A stretch of 64,000 nt of DNA from Haliclystus octoradiatus (GCA_916610825.1 OU744452.1:1709543-1773542), one strand, 5' to 3'; counted from the stretch's first letter, positions 1-11,900 are shown. Notes: a model not told the origin generated them from the sequence alone. Numbers and translations: made by a program.

Positions 1-936
1 AGAAGACACCGACACAACAGATGAATTACCGTTTCACGTCCTAGCATCTTTCGTCGATCCTCGATTCAGACATCTGTCATTCTTGGCTACTGCTCAACGA
101 ACCAAAACTATTGAATTGGCTTCAAGAATGATTGAGGGAATACCTGAGCGAGATGTGGTTGAGATTAATGGAAACAATGCTGCTCCGATTGAACCGCCGA
201 AAAAGAAATCTAAAACTCAATTGGCATTCCAGATGCTTCTCCAGCCGTCTCAATCACAAGCGATGTCAGCCAATTTGAGTCATGTAAATGAAAGCGTAAA
301 GGAAGAAGTGTTCAGGTAATAGCTAGAGCCACCCATTGACATTAATGAAAATCCATTGGAATGGTGGAAGGAGAATTGTAAAAAATATAATCGGTTACAG
401 AGATTAGCTAAATGCCTTCTTGCAGCTCCACCAACTTCTGTACCGAGCAAACAGATATTTAGCAAGGCAGGACTAATTGTTAGGAAGCATTGAGCGTCGT
501 TGAAACCAAGCGTTGTTGATGGCCTTATATTTTTAAATAAAATAAGATGTAACTAATTATTAGTAATAAACAATATGATATTGATAAACTTTTAGTTACG
601 TGCTCATTTTAGTTTTCTACATTAATTTAATTTTGATTTATTTAAACGCTTATTTCTGTAATTGCTGTTTAATTCAATTTATTATGAATTCCGTACCTTA
701 CTTGAATAATTATTATGTTTTATTGTATCGTAATTTTATTTCCTTATTAAACTTCATCCAACTGGTATTATATTACTTTTATATTACTTTTTGCACTCAT
801 GTTGATAAATGTTTTGGATTGTTATCAATAGCGCGATTTTTCTATTGTTCTATTGTTCTCTTCGGTTAACCGGTTGTCCGCCGATTTTTGAAAAAGGTTA
901 ACCGACTGTCTAAAATTCGCCACCGTCTCACCCCTA
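1..936 (+). pseudogene. hAT transposase 3' remnant (left copy)
   Basis: C-terminal part of a hAT/ZBED-type transposase followed by the element's 3' non-coding end. The reading frame carries the hAT dimerisation signature (NPLEWWKEN, then SVPSKQIFSKAG and a C-terminal FLNKIRC). It is broken by a TAA at about 317-319 and a TGA near 490, so it is dead. The 3' end near 936 reads CACCGTCTCACCCCTAA, a hAT-like terminal repeat in reverse. It pairs almost base for base with 47426-48355. The 5' part of the element lies outside the window. Confidence 0.8.
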
Positions 937-2393
937 ATTAAAATTTTCCCTTATTATCTCACGTATAACTTGGAGTAGACTGAGCACCACAGAACTAAAA
1001 CCGCAGGTTTCTCCGGGCAACTTGAAATTCACATAAAATCTTCATAAAGAATACAATAAATACTTTCCCGTTTCTTGTTTTGGTCAAATTTTTATTGTGG
1101 AGCTCACCAGAGATGAATTTATAATTCATTTCACGGTCAGAGCCTTCTCAATTCATACATTTTTGTGTTTTTTGCCATGCTTCTATGGATTTGCGAAATC
1201 TTGGGAGAACAAAAGAATCAAAGACCATGAAGCTCACATGCAGCATTTTCTCAAAATGATAAGGAGGCTTTGACCGTGAATCTTGAAAATATAAATTGGA
1301 TTTTTGAAGGGTTTTAGTTTTGTGGCGCTTGGTCTAAACGGGTTTGGTTGCCCATTTCCTGATGTTGGATGGACTTCAAATTTTGGATCACTTGTTCGTA
1401 GAGCAAGTCAAACGTGAAAATGGATTGTGCAAGGAACATTATATTTTGAATGTTCGTTTTTTTGGACAAGTCTAAACAGCAGTCATAAATTCTGTTGATA
1501 CAGAAATCTTACTGAAATAACATGGATTTATCATTTTAGAAACTGAAAAGATGATTACACAATTTCAGAGGTGTTGTTGTGATTCGTTGATGATCATTTT
1601 TGGAGGAGAAACAGCGGAAGTCATATCTGAAACTGTAAATTTGAGAGAGAAAATGCTGAAAATGATAATTTTAGAAAAAATATTCTGACTCCAGCTTGAA
1701 TGAATCTATTGGGCATTCAATTCAATTTGCATAAATATTTAATCAAAGCTGTGGATGATAAATATGATAAAGTTGTGTTACACTCTGAAGATCTCATCGC
1801 TCGTGCAAAATCATAACTTCATTTCTGAATATATTTTTGATAACCGTTTCTAGTTTAGTTAGCTCTGATCGCTTCTTTGCATGAAAGAGCTAACTTAGAC
1901 TTCAATGTATAAAGTGTCTGTGCTGAAGCTGTCAAATATTTCCAATGTGAATATGTTAGAACAAATTCAAAAGAGAATGGATAATTTTATAATTTTTAAA
2001 AGAAAATGTATTAATATTCCGTAGGCTCAATCTTCTGTCAGACACTGGTGATACAGTAGTAATAGTAATAACAGGAACATACTAAACATAGACTGTTTGA
2101 CTTAAATTAAAAATCTTATGAAATCAGTGTGAATTAATGTCACTAACAAATGATAAAAGTGGATTGAAGGTGTGAAAGTTCATTTGATGCTTCTTGGAAA
2201 GGGCTGAACTAATATTATAGCCACGAATTCAGAATTGTTTATGCAATGGAATGTTGATTAGGTTTCAATAAAGTTAGCTACCATACAACAATGTCTATTA
2301 AACTACTGTGGAAATCAATTAATCTGGTGTGGTTCACAAATATATTTTATGTTTCTAGAATTGGTGCGTAAAGCATTATATAGGTGGTAGAAT
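937..2393. other. non-coding DNA, left copy of segmental duplication
   Basis: No credible coding region. It is nearly collinear with 48356-50115. By position it corresponds to the intron between the LRR and Roc exons of a ROCO gene on the minus strand. The right copy carries about 320 bp extra (around 49358-49690) that is absent near position 1940 here. Confidence 0.6.
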
Positions 2394-2727
2394 TGTAGCG
2401 GGTGGAATGAACGATGTATTGATTAATACCACCACACATACATAGGCGTTGATAAGATATATATTTGTGTAATAGTTGTAGCTGGCCACCAACAGGGAGA
2501 GGATGAATGAAGGGTTAATATTACCGTTGATAAACAGAGCCTCTATGAAGGTGGACCAGCTTTGCTAATGTAGATGTTGTCGCCACGAAGGGCAGACGTG
2601 AAGAGAGTTGATATATTCATACAGTGATTTAGATTACAAGGTATACGTGATTACAAACGGAAGCTTTACAGTTAACAAAGGAAATACATTAATGGATAAG
2701 ACAATAGACATAAAACAATCCACTACA
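2394..2727. mobile_element. solo LTR, 334 bp
   Basis: Begins TGTAGCGGGTGG and ends CCACTACA, so it has short inverted TG...CA termini. It is flanked by GAAT on both sides (2390-2393 and 2728-2731), a 4 bp target duplication (5 bp if AGAAT is counted). The paralogous segment near 50115 reads straight through as GGTGGCAGAATAAATC. That is the empty site and shows a clean insertion here. No internal retroelement sequence remains, so it is a solo LTR. The family is not identified, and the orientation cannot be set from the termini alone. Confidence 0.75.
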
Positions 2728-2731
2728 GAAT

Positions 2732-3208
2732 AAATCAATAATTTTAACTGTAAAAATAATCCAAACAACGAAGCTACTTCAAGTTAAGAAAATTAAACAG
2801 TTTCAAGTTATAAGCTAATGATCTCTGAATAGGATTCTGATCTGATGTAATACGGATTATAAAAATTTAAATACTGATCTATAGAGATATAATACAGTCA
2901 GAAGTAGTAGTTAATCATATTAAAACGTTATTAATCAAACTTATCAAATTAAATACAACATTTGGAAAATTTGAATCAAACAACAGAAAATTCCAAAAGA
3001 TACCATTAAAATTAAATGAGCTGCTAACAATAAAGTAAGGAGAGTTACCTTACAATAAGATTGTCATTTTGAAAGCACACAACAACACCTAGCTATTTAA
3101 TTGTTGTAAACAATAATTCTGAAAAGAAGCTAATTTTCAGCACTCCATTGTGCATAAGATAGATTACAATTAAGAAGTAAGAAGCCTGCAATTAATAATC
3201 AAACTAAC
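2732..3208. other. non-coding intronic DNA, nothing recognised
   Basis: AT-rich sequence without a plausible ORF, collinear with 50120-50601 in the right paralogous block. Confidence 0.5.
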
Positions 3209-3210
3209 TA

Positions 3211-3916
3211 CCATATTTTCCGGTGTATAAGTCGATTTTCTAGCCTCAAATTTTCAAGCTAAAATCAAGGGGTTGACTTATACACCGAGTCTACAAATTA
3301 GTACCCAAAATCAAAGACAAAAACGACAACAATACAATTAAATCCTATATATAACGGACAACCTATATTGTTCATATTGTCCGTATTATTTTGAAAGTAA
3401 TAAAACTATTTTTCAGACAAGCGATTTCAAAACAATTGTATGAATGAATGGTAAATGTAATTCAAAGTTGACGTGATCAAATTACGTTGAATTCTTTGTT
3501 TGCTCAAGTGTAAAAGGTCAACACATAAAGCGAGCAAGACTTGACAACTCGACAAACACGGAGAGAATATCTTGGACTACAATACTAAATCTTGAATTAT
3601 ATTTCCAATTAATTTACTTGGAAGCTGATCTGACCGATATATCAAGGCTAAATCATCCATGAATGTAGTACTAGTTTTGATATTGGTTTCACAAAATACA
3701 TTTTACCGCTTGTTTGTTGATCTTGAGACAAAGGAAAAAGATCGAAAAGCCGTAAAGTTCCAAAATGATTATACAAAGATTATTGAAAACAAACAAAATT
3801 AAAACGATTCAGAACATGATGACTATGATTTAAATTCGGCTTATACAGAGAATATACCTTAAAACCTAGAAAATGGAGCCCAAAAACAGGTGTCGACTTA
3901 CACACCGGAAAATACG
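3211..3916. mobile_element. 706 bp TA-flanked MITE (left copy)
   Basis: Terminal inverted repeats of about 25 bp around the core TATTTTCCGGTGTRTAAGTCGA face each other at the two ends. TA flanks both sides (3209-3210 and 3917-3918), as expected for Tc1/mariner/pogo-type elements. No intact transposase is visible, so it is non-autonomous. The same element with the same length is at 50604-51309, so it inserted before the segmental duplication. Confidence 0.75.
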
Positions 3917-4006
3917 TAGCTTATAAAACAAAATTAATCTTCACAAATTACTAAACTAATCTATCAGACATCACAACAAGAGATAAATTAAAAGCAAACA
4001 ATTTAC

Positions 4007-5426
4007 CTGCCATCGACTCCCCAATCAAAATACATTTCGATCTGTTGCTATGGAATCCATAAAATTTATTTAACGCTTCAAAGTAACCAACAATTGAATC
4101 TAATCCTTTTACACATATTTCGTAGGGTGGTTTTTGCAAAGGATTTCCATAAATATATAATTCAGTTAAAGATTTCAATTTTGTGATGCTTTCTGGTAAA
4201 AAAGTTAATGAATTAATATAACAAAATAATTCCTTTAACTCAATAAGATTTCCAATGTCATCTGGTAACGATAACAGCCCGTTGTAACTAATATATAATA
4301 CATTTAACGCTTTTAATTTTGTTATTGAATTAGGTAATGTTTTGATGCTGTTAAATGATAGATCAAGTTTCTCCAATTTCATATCACAATTTGTAATTTC
4401 TGGAAACGACGTCAATTTATTGTAACTAATATCTAATACGGTTAACGCTTTCAAATTTGATATTGAAATAGGTAATGTTATAATGCTGTTGTTTGATAGA
4501 TCAAGTTCCTTCAATTTCATATCACTATTTGTAATTTCTGGAAACGACGTCAATTTATTGTAACGAATATTTAATACACTTAACGCTTTTAATTTTGATA
4601 TTGAATTAGGTAATGTTATAATGCTGTTGTTTGATAGATCAAGTTCCTTCAATTTCATATCATTATTTGTAATTTCTGGAAACGACGTCAATTTATTGTT
4701 AATAATATTTAATACAATTAAGGCTTTCATATTTGATATTGAATTAGGTAATGTTTTGATGCTGTTAAATGATAGATAAAGTATCTCCAATTTCATATCA
4801 CTATTTGTAATTTCTGGAAACGACGTCAATTTGTTCCTGCTCAAATCTAAATGTATCAACTGAATCAAATTGTTTAATATATCATCTGGGAATTCTTTGA
4901 TTGAGTTCTCACTTAGATTAAGACTTTGTAAGTTTGTTAGATTGATAATCTCATTTGGGAGTGTTTCAAGTCCACAGTTAATAAAACCTAAATGTTCCAG
5001 TGATTCCAAATTAAAAATAATACTTTTCATATTCTCAATGACAAGTTCCGTATTTGATATATCCGACTCAATCGAATATATCGAACAAAGCCGAGCAGCA
5101 AAATTCTTGTTTAACTTTTGCGTTTGCGACAAGTATTTATTTCTTTTAAATTGTATCGCTTTAACATTTCTTATAGCATCATTAAAATTCCTTGAGAGTT
5201 CATCCCCAACTTTGATGTTAGATAAGACAATTATAACAGGATAAATATAGTAACCATCTGCTTTGCCAAGAAATAACGTAACACATCCACTTTCATTATC
5301 AAAACTTCGCTTTCCTTTATCGAGTAGCAAGTTCCACAAATGAATAAATGATGTATCACATTCAATTTCATTGTCAAATCTTCGGCTTCCTCTATGGGTA
5401 AGTAACTTCCGAATATGATTTAACAT
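4007..5426 (-). CDS. LRR exon of a ROCO-family gene (paralogue 1)
   Basis: A 473-codon exon. The N-terminal ~125 residues are of unknown fold. About 12 leucine-rich repeats follow (residues ~130-420) with consensus LxxLxLSxNxIxxLPxxI, then the start of the Roc GTPase domain (GESMAG). The exon stops at a GCAG|GTAAAT donor that splits the P-loop glycine codon. In paralogue 2 the next exon supplies the GKTS half, so the splice phase is known. Four central units of 46 residues (138 bp) are almost identical in DNA, which suggests recent internal expansion. The ATG at 5426 follows an in-frame stop, so it is a possible start, but an upstream exon cannot be excluded. The downstream Roc, COR and Death exons would lie left of the window. 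ROCO proteins are multi-domain GTPases involved in signalling; the partner of this one is unknown. Confidence 0.8.
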
Positions 5427-5646
5427 GGTATCAGTTATTTAGGCACAATTGAGAACAAATTACTTATAACAACGTAAGCTACGAGAGTCTACCTACATAT
5501 CTCCAAATGAAAGATGGGGAAATAACCGCCTTGATTTTCCTTTTCTCTAAGCATGGGCGTGAACACGTGATTGACAGAAGTTGGTAGAATCAAATCGAGG
5601 CAAAAGGCCAGACCGCTGACCGGAAAGAGCCAGATAATTCCAAATG

Positions 5647-6029
5647 GCCAGTATTGCGTAACTATGCTTGAATAATGCTTAAATAATTCATTTCAAAATT
5701 CTTGTTCAACTGTTGCAAGTCTATTACCGACAAGTATCTTTTTTTCTTTTGAATTGTATCGCTTTTACTTTTCTTTTAACATCATTAATATTCCCTTAAA
5801 ATTTCATCCCCAACTTTGATGTTAGATGACGTAGCACATCCACTTTCATTGTCAAATCTTCGCTCTCCTTTATGGGTAAGTAACTTCCAAGCTAGGGGGG
5901 TAACTCCTGTTTTTCAGGAACAGGGGGGTGCCACTTTGGAAAAAGGTGAAGCACCCAAAAATTTAAAAAAATTCTGTTGATGCCAGTATTGCGTAACTAT
6001 GCTTGAATAATGCTTAAATAATCCATTTC
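5647..6029. repeat. direct repeat flanking a copied exon fragment
   Basis: A 48 bp segment beginning GCCAGTATTGCG at 5647-5694 recurs at 5982-6029. Between the two lies 5694-5892, a decayed copy of the first ~100 codons of the adjacent LRR exon (compare 5098-5410). It retains the reverse-strand RRFDNESGC motif. It looks like a local duplication that left a pseudo-exon upstream of the gene. Confidence 0.6.
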
Positions 6030-6447
6030 AAGCTTTAATTTAAAATTATCAGCAAATCTTCATACATAAAAATAAACTTTGTTGTATCTCCTTCCACTCT
6101 CGTAGCTCTTTGGACTTTGATATCTCAAGTACAAAAGTTCGAATCGTGTGCTAATATTTATAGCAATAATAGGGATACAGTTATAGAAATACCCATGGCA
6201 GTAGCGTAACCATTCAAAACTAATCTATGAATACATTTCTAATTCTTCATGACATGCAACGTAAAAATAATAAACAAGTCTTTTCAAACGCAAAAACGAA
6301 ACATGCTAGATGTTTTGAATCGGATTCGACCAAGTTGAAATAAAGTGAAACTTCAAGTAGCGGAAATCTAACAAAGTGTTTCATTTTTGACTCTAATTCT
6401 ATAAATGCTCCATTGATCACCATACCAAGAACTGATTGAGAACAATC

Positions 6448-6448
<1 letters not shown>
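6030..6448. other. non-coding DNA, nothing recognised
   Basis: AT-rich spacer between the exon-fragment repeat and the microsatellite. The only ORF across it (minus strand) owes its length to the adjacent ATT repeat. Confidence 0.5.

Positions 6449-6507
<59 letters not shown>
6449..6507. repeat. (ATT)20 microsatellite
   Basis: About 20 uninterrupted ATT units directly abutting the 3' LTR of the Ty3 element. It is the left half of the microsatellite into which that element inserted. Confidence 0.95.
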
Positions 6508-6508
<1 letters not shown>

Positions 6509-6647
6509 GTAAGTAACTCGAGACAACAGAGAGAACAACGATGTAAATGCTGTAGTTTATTATACGTCATGTATTCTAGCGTACAAGATATGAATGAGTG
6601 TTCTTACTCTTAAGCATGCGTTATGCGCATGCGTGTAGTATACAACA
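6508..6647 (-). repeat. 3' LTR of Ty3/Gypsy element
   Basis: 140 bp starting TGTAAGTAACTCGAG and ending TACAACA on the plus strand. It matches 11087-11226 except at two positions near the right end. Confidence 0.95.
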
Positions 6648-6660
6648 TCTCCCCCTCTCC
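6648..6660 (-). other. polypurine tract
   Basis: GGAGAGGGGGAGA on the element's sense strand, immediately upstream of the 3' LTR. This is the expected position and composition for the plus-strand primer. Confidence 0.85.
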
Positions 6661-6699
6661 GGAGACCCTTTTACAATGTGATCAATTAAATGCACTAAA

Positions 6700-7030
6700 C
6701 TAACAATTATCAATCCTCTGCTTCAGGGTTGGAATTGCTGTAGCGTTGTATTGGTTTGCGGTGACGTCTTTCATAACTTTTCAGATCCTGCTTTTGATTT
6801 GTAGATGTTAGTTGATCATCTTGTGTTGTAGATGGGTCGGCTCTCAGGAAACGTCGATTTCGGCGCATCTCCGATCCGTTGTCTCTGCGAATGACATAAT
6901 CGCGATTATTATTGATCGCCTCTACTTTCCCTTTCGCGTTCCAACGCTTTGTTCGATAATCCTGAATTAAAACTCTTGAATTTAAAGGTAGCGATGGAAG
7001 AGAATAAGCTGATTTATTGTAGTGCTGCTT
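6700..7030 (-). pseudogene. severed C-terminal tail of Ty3/Gypsy integrase
   Basis: The gag-pol frame stays open for another ~110 codons past the TGA at 7031-7033, ending at a TAG at 6700-6702. The tail is basic and includes YRTKRWNAKGKV and RDNGSEMRRNRRFL, typical of the integrase C-terminal (SH3-like) domain. So the TGA is a point nonsense mutation and not the natural end. Confidence 0.8.
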
Positions 7031-10000
7031 TCAATTACTAAGATATTCAGCCATCTTTTGGGCACCCTCTTCAAGGGGTGCTTTCCATTGGGGAAGAAAT
7101 GCACTGTGATGCAAGGGAACACGGGTACGCATCGGGTATCCAAAAATTATTTTTGCCGGCGAAAGATCACCAAGGCATGGAGTATTGCGTAACTCTAGAA
7201 GACCTTCGTAAAATCCTTCAGTTCTAAAGTTGCCTTTTGATGTTGTCTTGTCCAGCAGATGTTTAACTTTCTTGACATTCGCTTCGGCATGACCATTGGA
7301 TTGGGGATAGTGTGGAGAGGATGTTTGATGATGAATACCCCACTTTTCACAAAATGACGAGAATTCATTGCTAATAAATTGGGGTCCACCATCAGTTCGT
7401 AGTCGTAAAGGAACACCTGTATTTGCAAAGTGTTCAGCGAGAGCGATACAAAGTGGTGTGGTAGTTGTATCTTTGTTAAATGCTGTGATGTTTGGCCAAC
7501 CAGAGTAGCGATCAGCGTACACAAGAAAATGACGTCCATGTAGTTCGAAGTAATCAGCTGATGTTGCTTCAAAAATGCGAGTTGGGTGTGGGTCATTCTG
7601 GTATGGCTCCTTTTTGTTACTTGGTAAGTATAACTGACATGAGGTACATTTAGATACAATATTGACGATGTCATTGCTGATACCAGGCCAGTATACGGCT
7701 TGTCTAGCACGTTGTTTTGTTAGGACGATACCTTGATGAGCAGCATGCAATCTCTGTAGAATATCGTTGCGGGCTTTAGCAGGTATGACAATTTGCTTCG
7801 CACGAAGAATTAATCCATTTCCATCAATTGATAATTCATCACGTAATTTGAAGTATGGTTTTAAATATACTGGGAGTGTTTTAGAAGATGATGGGAAACC
7901 TTCAGAAACATATTTGTAGAGACATTTGTAATTTTCATCTTCCTTGGCTTCTTTTCGTATTAGTTCAACGGTTCGATCCGTCCAATGTTCCTTAGATCCG
8001 ATGATGTTATTGATTGACGCATCTTCAGCTAGTAAATCATCTTCTTCGGGATGTGAAACTGGTGCACGCGATAATGCGTCAGCAATAGCATGAGTCTTTC
8101 CTTGGCGCCATTCAGTAGTGAATGTGAACGGTGCTAACTTTTCTTTCAATCGTTGAAGTCGTGGATTATCAATTGAAGTGAGTGAGTAATTGTTTAGTAT
8201 GGGCACGAGAGGCTTATGATCAGTTAATACTGTAAAGTTATGTTGCCCTTGTAAAAATATCCTGCATTTCACCATAGCCCATGCGACAGCTAAGCATTCC
8301 AATTCAATGACTGCGTATCGGCTTTCTGCATCATTGAGAAATCTTGATCCGCATTCAATAAGGCGCCATTCTTTATTTTGCCGTTGTAGTAACGCGTAAC
8401 CCAGTCCTTGTAGTCTTGACGCATCAGTATGAAGCATAATGGGAAGGTGAGGATCAAAATGAGCCAATACAGGTGGTTGAGATAACAAATATTTGATTTG
8501 AGAGAAGGCTTTGTCGTGCTCAGGTAACCATTGAAATATATTGTTGCTCTTGAGGAGGTAGCGAAGTGGCTCTTTTGCAGAAGAAATATCATGGGAAAAA
8601 TGTGCTAGTTGTTCAACCATGCCAAAGAATGACCGCAACTCGGTAATATTGGTTGGAGTTGGGAATTCAGAGATAGCTTTCAATTTCTTTGGATCTGCTG
8701 AAGTTCCCTCGGCACTGACACGATATCCGACATAATCTACGATGGATTGACCAAAAACAAACTTTTTCGGGTTAAGTGTAATACCCATTTCTCTACATCT
8801 AGCCAATATTGTTTTTAAATGTTTAATATGTGTATCCATATCAGTGTCATGAAGTAAGATGTCGTCTACTACTTTGATGGTACGAGGCATGCCGCCCAGG
8901 GCGTCATCTCCTCTTTTGTTATATTCGTCACCACTGCTGACTAGACCCATTGTTGCACGGAGATATTTGTAGCGACCCCACGGGGTCAAAAATGTTGTCA
9001 GCTTCTGACTTTCTACTTCTAATGGAATTTGCCAGTAGCCACTTTTAGCGTCAAGCGTCGAGAAGATCTTTGCATCATGATCAATAGTGGTGACTGCATC
9101 TCTCGGTGTTACCAGTGGGTAGATGGGACGCATGACATGCTTATTTAATTCTCGCATATCACCAACTATTCTTAATTCACCGTTGGACTTGGTTGTAACA
9201 TGCATTGGTGCACACCATTCACTGGCTTCTTCTACGGGTGTGATTATTCCTTGACGTTTCATATCATCTAGTAGCTGCTTAACTTTAGGTCGCCATGCAT
9301 AAGGTATTGAACGGGCGGCGTGAATATGGAATGGTGTGGCATCTTCACGAAGCTTGATTTTCATTTCGTTGGTGTACATTGCTTTTAATTCATTCTCACA
9401 ATCAAATACATCCTTAAATTCTGACATAAGATTTTCTTTTACTTCTTTGACAGATGCAGTTGTTTGATTAGGTGTAAAATTGATAGCGACACTGTTAATA
9501 CCAGATGAAATTTGAGTAGGATAATTGGATGGTAATAATCCCAATTCAAGACATGTGAACCATGACAATAATGTTCCTGAAATATGTGGGAAAACATGAA
9601 TGGTTTCAACTGTGGAATAATTCCCATGTGAAATACTTGCTTTAAATGTTCCAAAACATATCATTGTGTGCCCATTTGCCGTTTTCAGAGGTTTCCCTTT
9701 ATAAGCGGTCAACATATTTCTACTAATGCCAATTTGAGATGCATTTGACCAACCCATACAAGTGGCCTCGGCACCAGTATCTGGTAGACACATTATTTGT
9801 TTTGTACCGTTCAGTTGCGTATTTTTGATATGGCATTGAATTCGAGGGGCTTTGTTAGATCCCCTAACGTGTAATAACATTGTGTTGACGTTGGCTTTTC
9901 CCTGTGCGGCGTCATTCTCTGATTTTTTATAGCGGCATACGTCACCAAGATGATTATTAATACCACAATGCGGACATGGCTTACCCCAAGAAGGACATTC

Positions 10001-11008
10001 CATGCGGGTGGTACAATTTCCATGACAACCATGACATTTAAAATTTTTGTATGTCTTTTTACTATTTTTGGGACCGTGTGACGTCTGCTTGACAGCATTA
10101 ACAATGGATGACGCATTTAGAACGGCATTATCATCTTTTGATGATTCAAATATTTCGCAAACGTCTACGCATTGTTCTAGTGTTTGTACTTTCTTCTCTA
10201 GCAGTTTTCTTCTTAAGTCCTGATCCGTAACACCCCGTATAATATTTGTGATGAACCGGTCGTCTCTACTGCATTGGCAAAACTCACAGTTCTTAGCAAT
10301 CTCGTGTAGCGCTATTAAGTATGAGTTAAATGACTCGCCCTCCTTTTGACATCGCTCTTGGAACTCCACTTTATCTCGGATTATATTTCGTTGAGATCTC
10401 AACCATTTCTGAATAATAACCAATACCTCATTAACATCTTTAGTTGTATCATCTGCAATATTTAATCGGGTTTCCAATAATGTCAGCATGTCTTGATTCA
10501 TGCATGTCCGCAATGCGGAAAGTTGAACGGATTGTGGAAAAGCAGTTATTCCCGAAAGCTCTGCGTAATCACTCCATGATTTCTTCCATGCATTAAAGTT
10601 GGATAAGTTCATGGTTGGAGCTAATTTGCTTGGAGGTTGAGCACTCTTTAACGTGTAACTTTGCTTGTGTGACGGTTGGACGGTCTCCGGTGTCGGCGGA
10701 GATATATGAACGGAGTAATTTTGTAATATCACTTCGTCGGTATTATCCGTTTGTTGTGGTTGGAGAATCTTTGTCATTAATTTTTCCATGGCAATTGCTT
10801 GAGTCTGCTGCACATCACGTAGAGATTCCATGTTTTTATTATTCTCTTCGTCTTTACGGTGTTGTTCCCGTAGGTTCACCTCTTGGTCTGACATCATTTT
10901 CTTTAATAATAACATCACTTCGGATATTTCCGTTGATTCACCAGCACCGTCATTAGTTTGACCATCGCTGTCTTTCGCTTTAGCTGCGCCTCTAGTAGTA
11001 GTTGACAT
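7031..11008 (-). CDS. Ty3/Gypsy gag-pol polyprotein (premature stop)
   Basis: A single gag-pol ORF. Counting residues from an upstream in-frame Met at 11056, the order is: gag; zinc knuckle CPHCGINNHLGDVC (361-374, C-x2-C-x4-H-x4-C); aspartic protease DTGA (426-429); reverse transcriptase with VVDD at 729-732 in place of the usual YxDD; RNase H (HTDAS, ~877); integrase zinc finger ending CTSC (1137-1140); and catalytic D1168, D1222, E1258. I favour the start at 11008 (MSTTTRG), because the 16 residues before it are hydrophobic and lie in the untranslated leader. The ORF ends at a TGA at 7031-7033 that removes the integrase tail. It would provide capsid, reverse transcription and integration for the element. 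Confidence 0.92.
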   Translation of the reverse strand: MSTTTRGAAKAKDSDGQTNDGAGESTEISEVMLLLKKMMSDQEVNLREQHRKDEENNKNMESLRDVQQTQAIAMEKLMTKILQPQQTDNTDEVILQNYSVHISPPTPETVQPSHKQSYTLKSAQPPSKLAPTMNLSNFNAWKKSWSDYAELSGITAFPQSVQLSALRTCMNQDMLTLLETRLNIADDTTKDVNEVLVIIQKWLRSQRNIIRDKVEFQERCQKEGESFNSYLIALHEIAKNCEFCQCSRDDRFITNIIRGVTDQDLRRKLLEKKVQTLEQCVDVCEIFESSKDDNAVLNASSIVNAVKQTSHGPKNSKKTYKNFKCHGCHGNCTTRMECPSWGKPCPHCGINNHLGDVCRYKKSENDAAQGKANVNTMLLHVRGSNKAPRIQCHIKNTQLNGTKQIMCLPDTGAEATCMGWSNASQIGISRNMLTAYKGKPLKTANGHTMICFGTFKASISHGNYSTVETIHVFPHISGTLLSWFTCLELGLLPSNYPTQISSGINSVAINFTPNQTTASVKEVKENLMSEFKDVFDCENELKAMYTNEMKIKLREDATPFHIHAARSIPYAWRPKVKQLLDDMKRQGIITPVEEASEWCAPMHVTTKSNGELRIVGDMRELNKHVMRPIYPLVTPRDAVTTIDHDAKIFSTLDAKSGYWQIPLEVESQKLTTFLTPWGRYKYLRATMGLVSSGDEYNKRGDDALGGMPRTIKVVDDILLHDTDMDTHIKHLKTILARCREMGITLNPKKFVFGQSIVDYVGYRVSAEGTSADPKKLKAISEFPTPTNITELRSFFGMVEQLAHFSHDISSAKEPLRYLLKSNNIFQWLPEHDKAFSQIKYLLSQPPVLAHFDPHLPIMLHTDASRLQGLGYALLQRQNKEWRLIECGSRFLNDAESRYAVIELECLAVAWAMVKCRIFLQGQHNFTVLTDHKPLVPILNNYSLTSIDNPRLQRLKEKLAPFTFTTEWRQGKTHAIADALSRAPVSHPEEDDLLAEDASINNIIGSKEHWTDRTVELIRKEAKEDENYKCLYKYVSEGFPSSSKTLPVYLKPYFKLRDELSIDGNGLILRAKQIVIPAKARNDILQRLHAAHQGIVLTKQRARQAVYWPGISNDIVNIVSKCTSCQLYLPSNKKEPYQNDPHPTRIFEATSADYFELHGRHFLVYADRYSGWPNITAFNKDTTTTPLCIALAEHFANTGVPLRLRTDGGPQFISNEFSSFCEKWGIHHQTSSPHYPQSNGHAEANVKKVKHLLDKTTSKGNFRTEGFYEGLLELRNTPCLGDLSPAKIIFGYPMRTRVPLHHSAFLPQWKAPLEEGAQKMAEYLSN

Positions 11009-11068
11009 TTTGAAATTAATATAAATTATAAAATATAAAATTAAATAAAATGTCAATGAAGGATTATT

Positions 11069-11086
11069 CCTATATCAACTGCGCCA
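11069..11086 (-). other. primer binding site
   Basis: TGGCGCAGTTGATATAGG on the sense strand directly after the 5' LTR. It starts with the TGG needed to pair with a tRNA CCA end. The primer tRNA is not identified. Confidence 0.65.
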
Positions 11087-11226
11087 TGTAAGTAACTCGA
11101 GACAACAGAGAGAACAACGATGTAAATGCTGTAGTTTATTATACGTCATGTATTCTAGCGTACAAGATATGAATGAGTGTTCTTACTCTTAAGCATGCGT
11201 TATGCGCATGCGTATAGTATACGACA
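11087..11226 (-). repeat. 5' LTR of Ty3/Gypsy element
   Basis: 140 bp TG...CA repeat, near-identical to 6508-6647, followed at once by the long ATT array. Confidence 0.95.

Positions 11227-11889
<663 letters not shown>

Positions 11890-11900
<11 letters not shown>

Larger units (their letters stand above)
6508..11226 (-). mobile_element. Ty3/Gypsy LTR retrotransposon
   Basis: A complete element of 4,719 bp on the minus strand. It has 140 bp LTRs at both ends (TG...CA, two differences between them), a primer-binding-type sequence, one gag-pol ORF and a polypurine tract, in canonical order. Both ends abut ATT repeats, so the target duplication cannot be separated from the microsatellite. The protease-RT-RNase H-integrase order defines Ty3/Gypsy rather than Ty1/Copia. 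One nonsense codon in the integrase tail makes this copy probably defective, although the near-identical LTRs suggest a fairly recent insertion. Confidence 0.93.
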
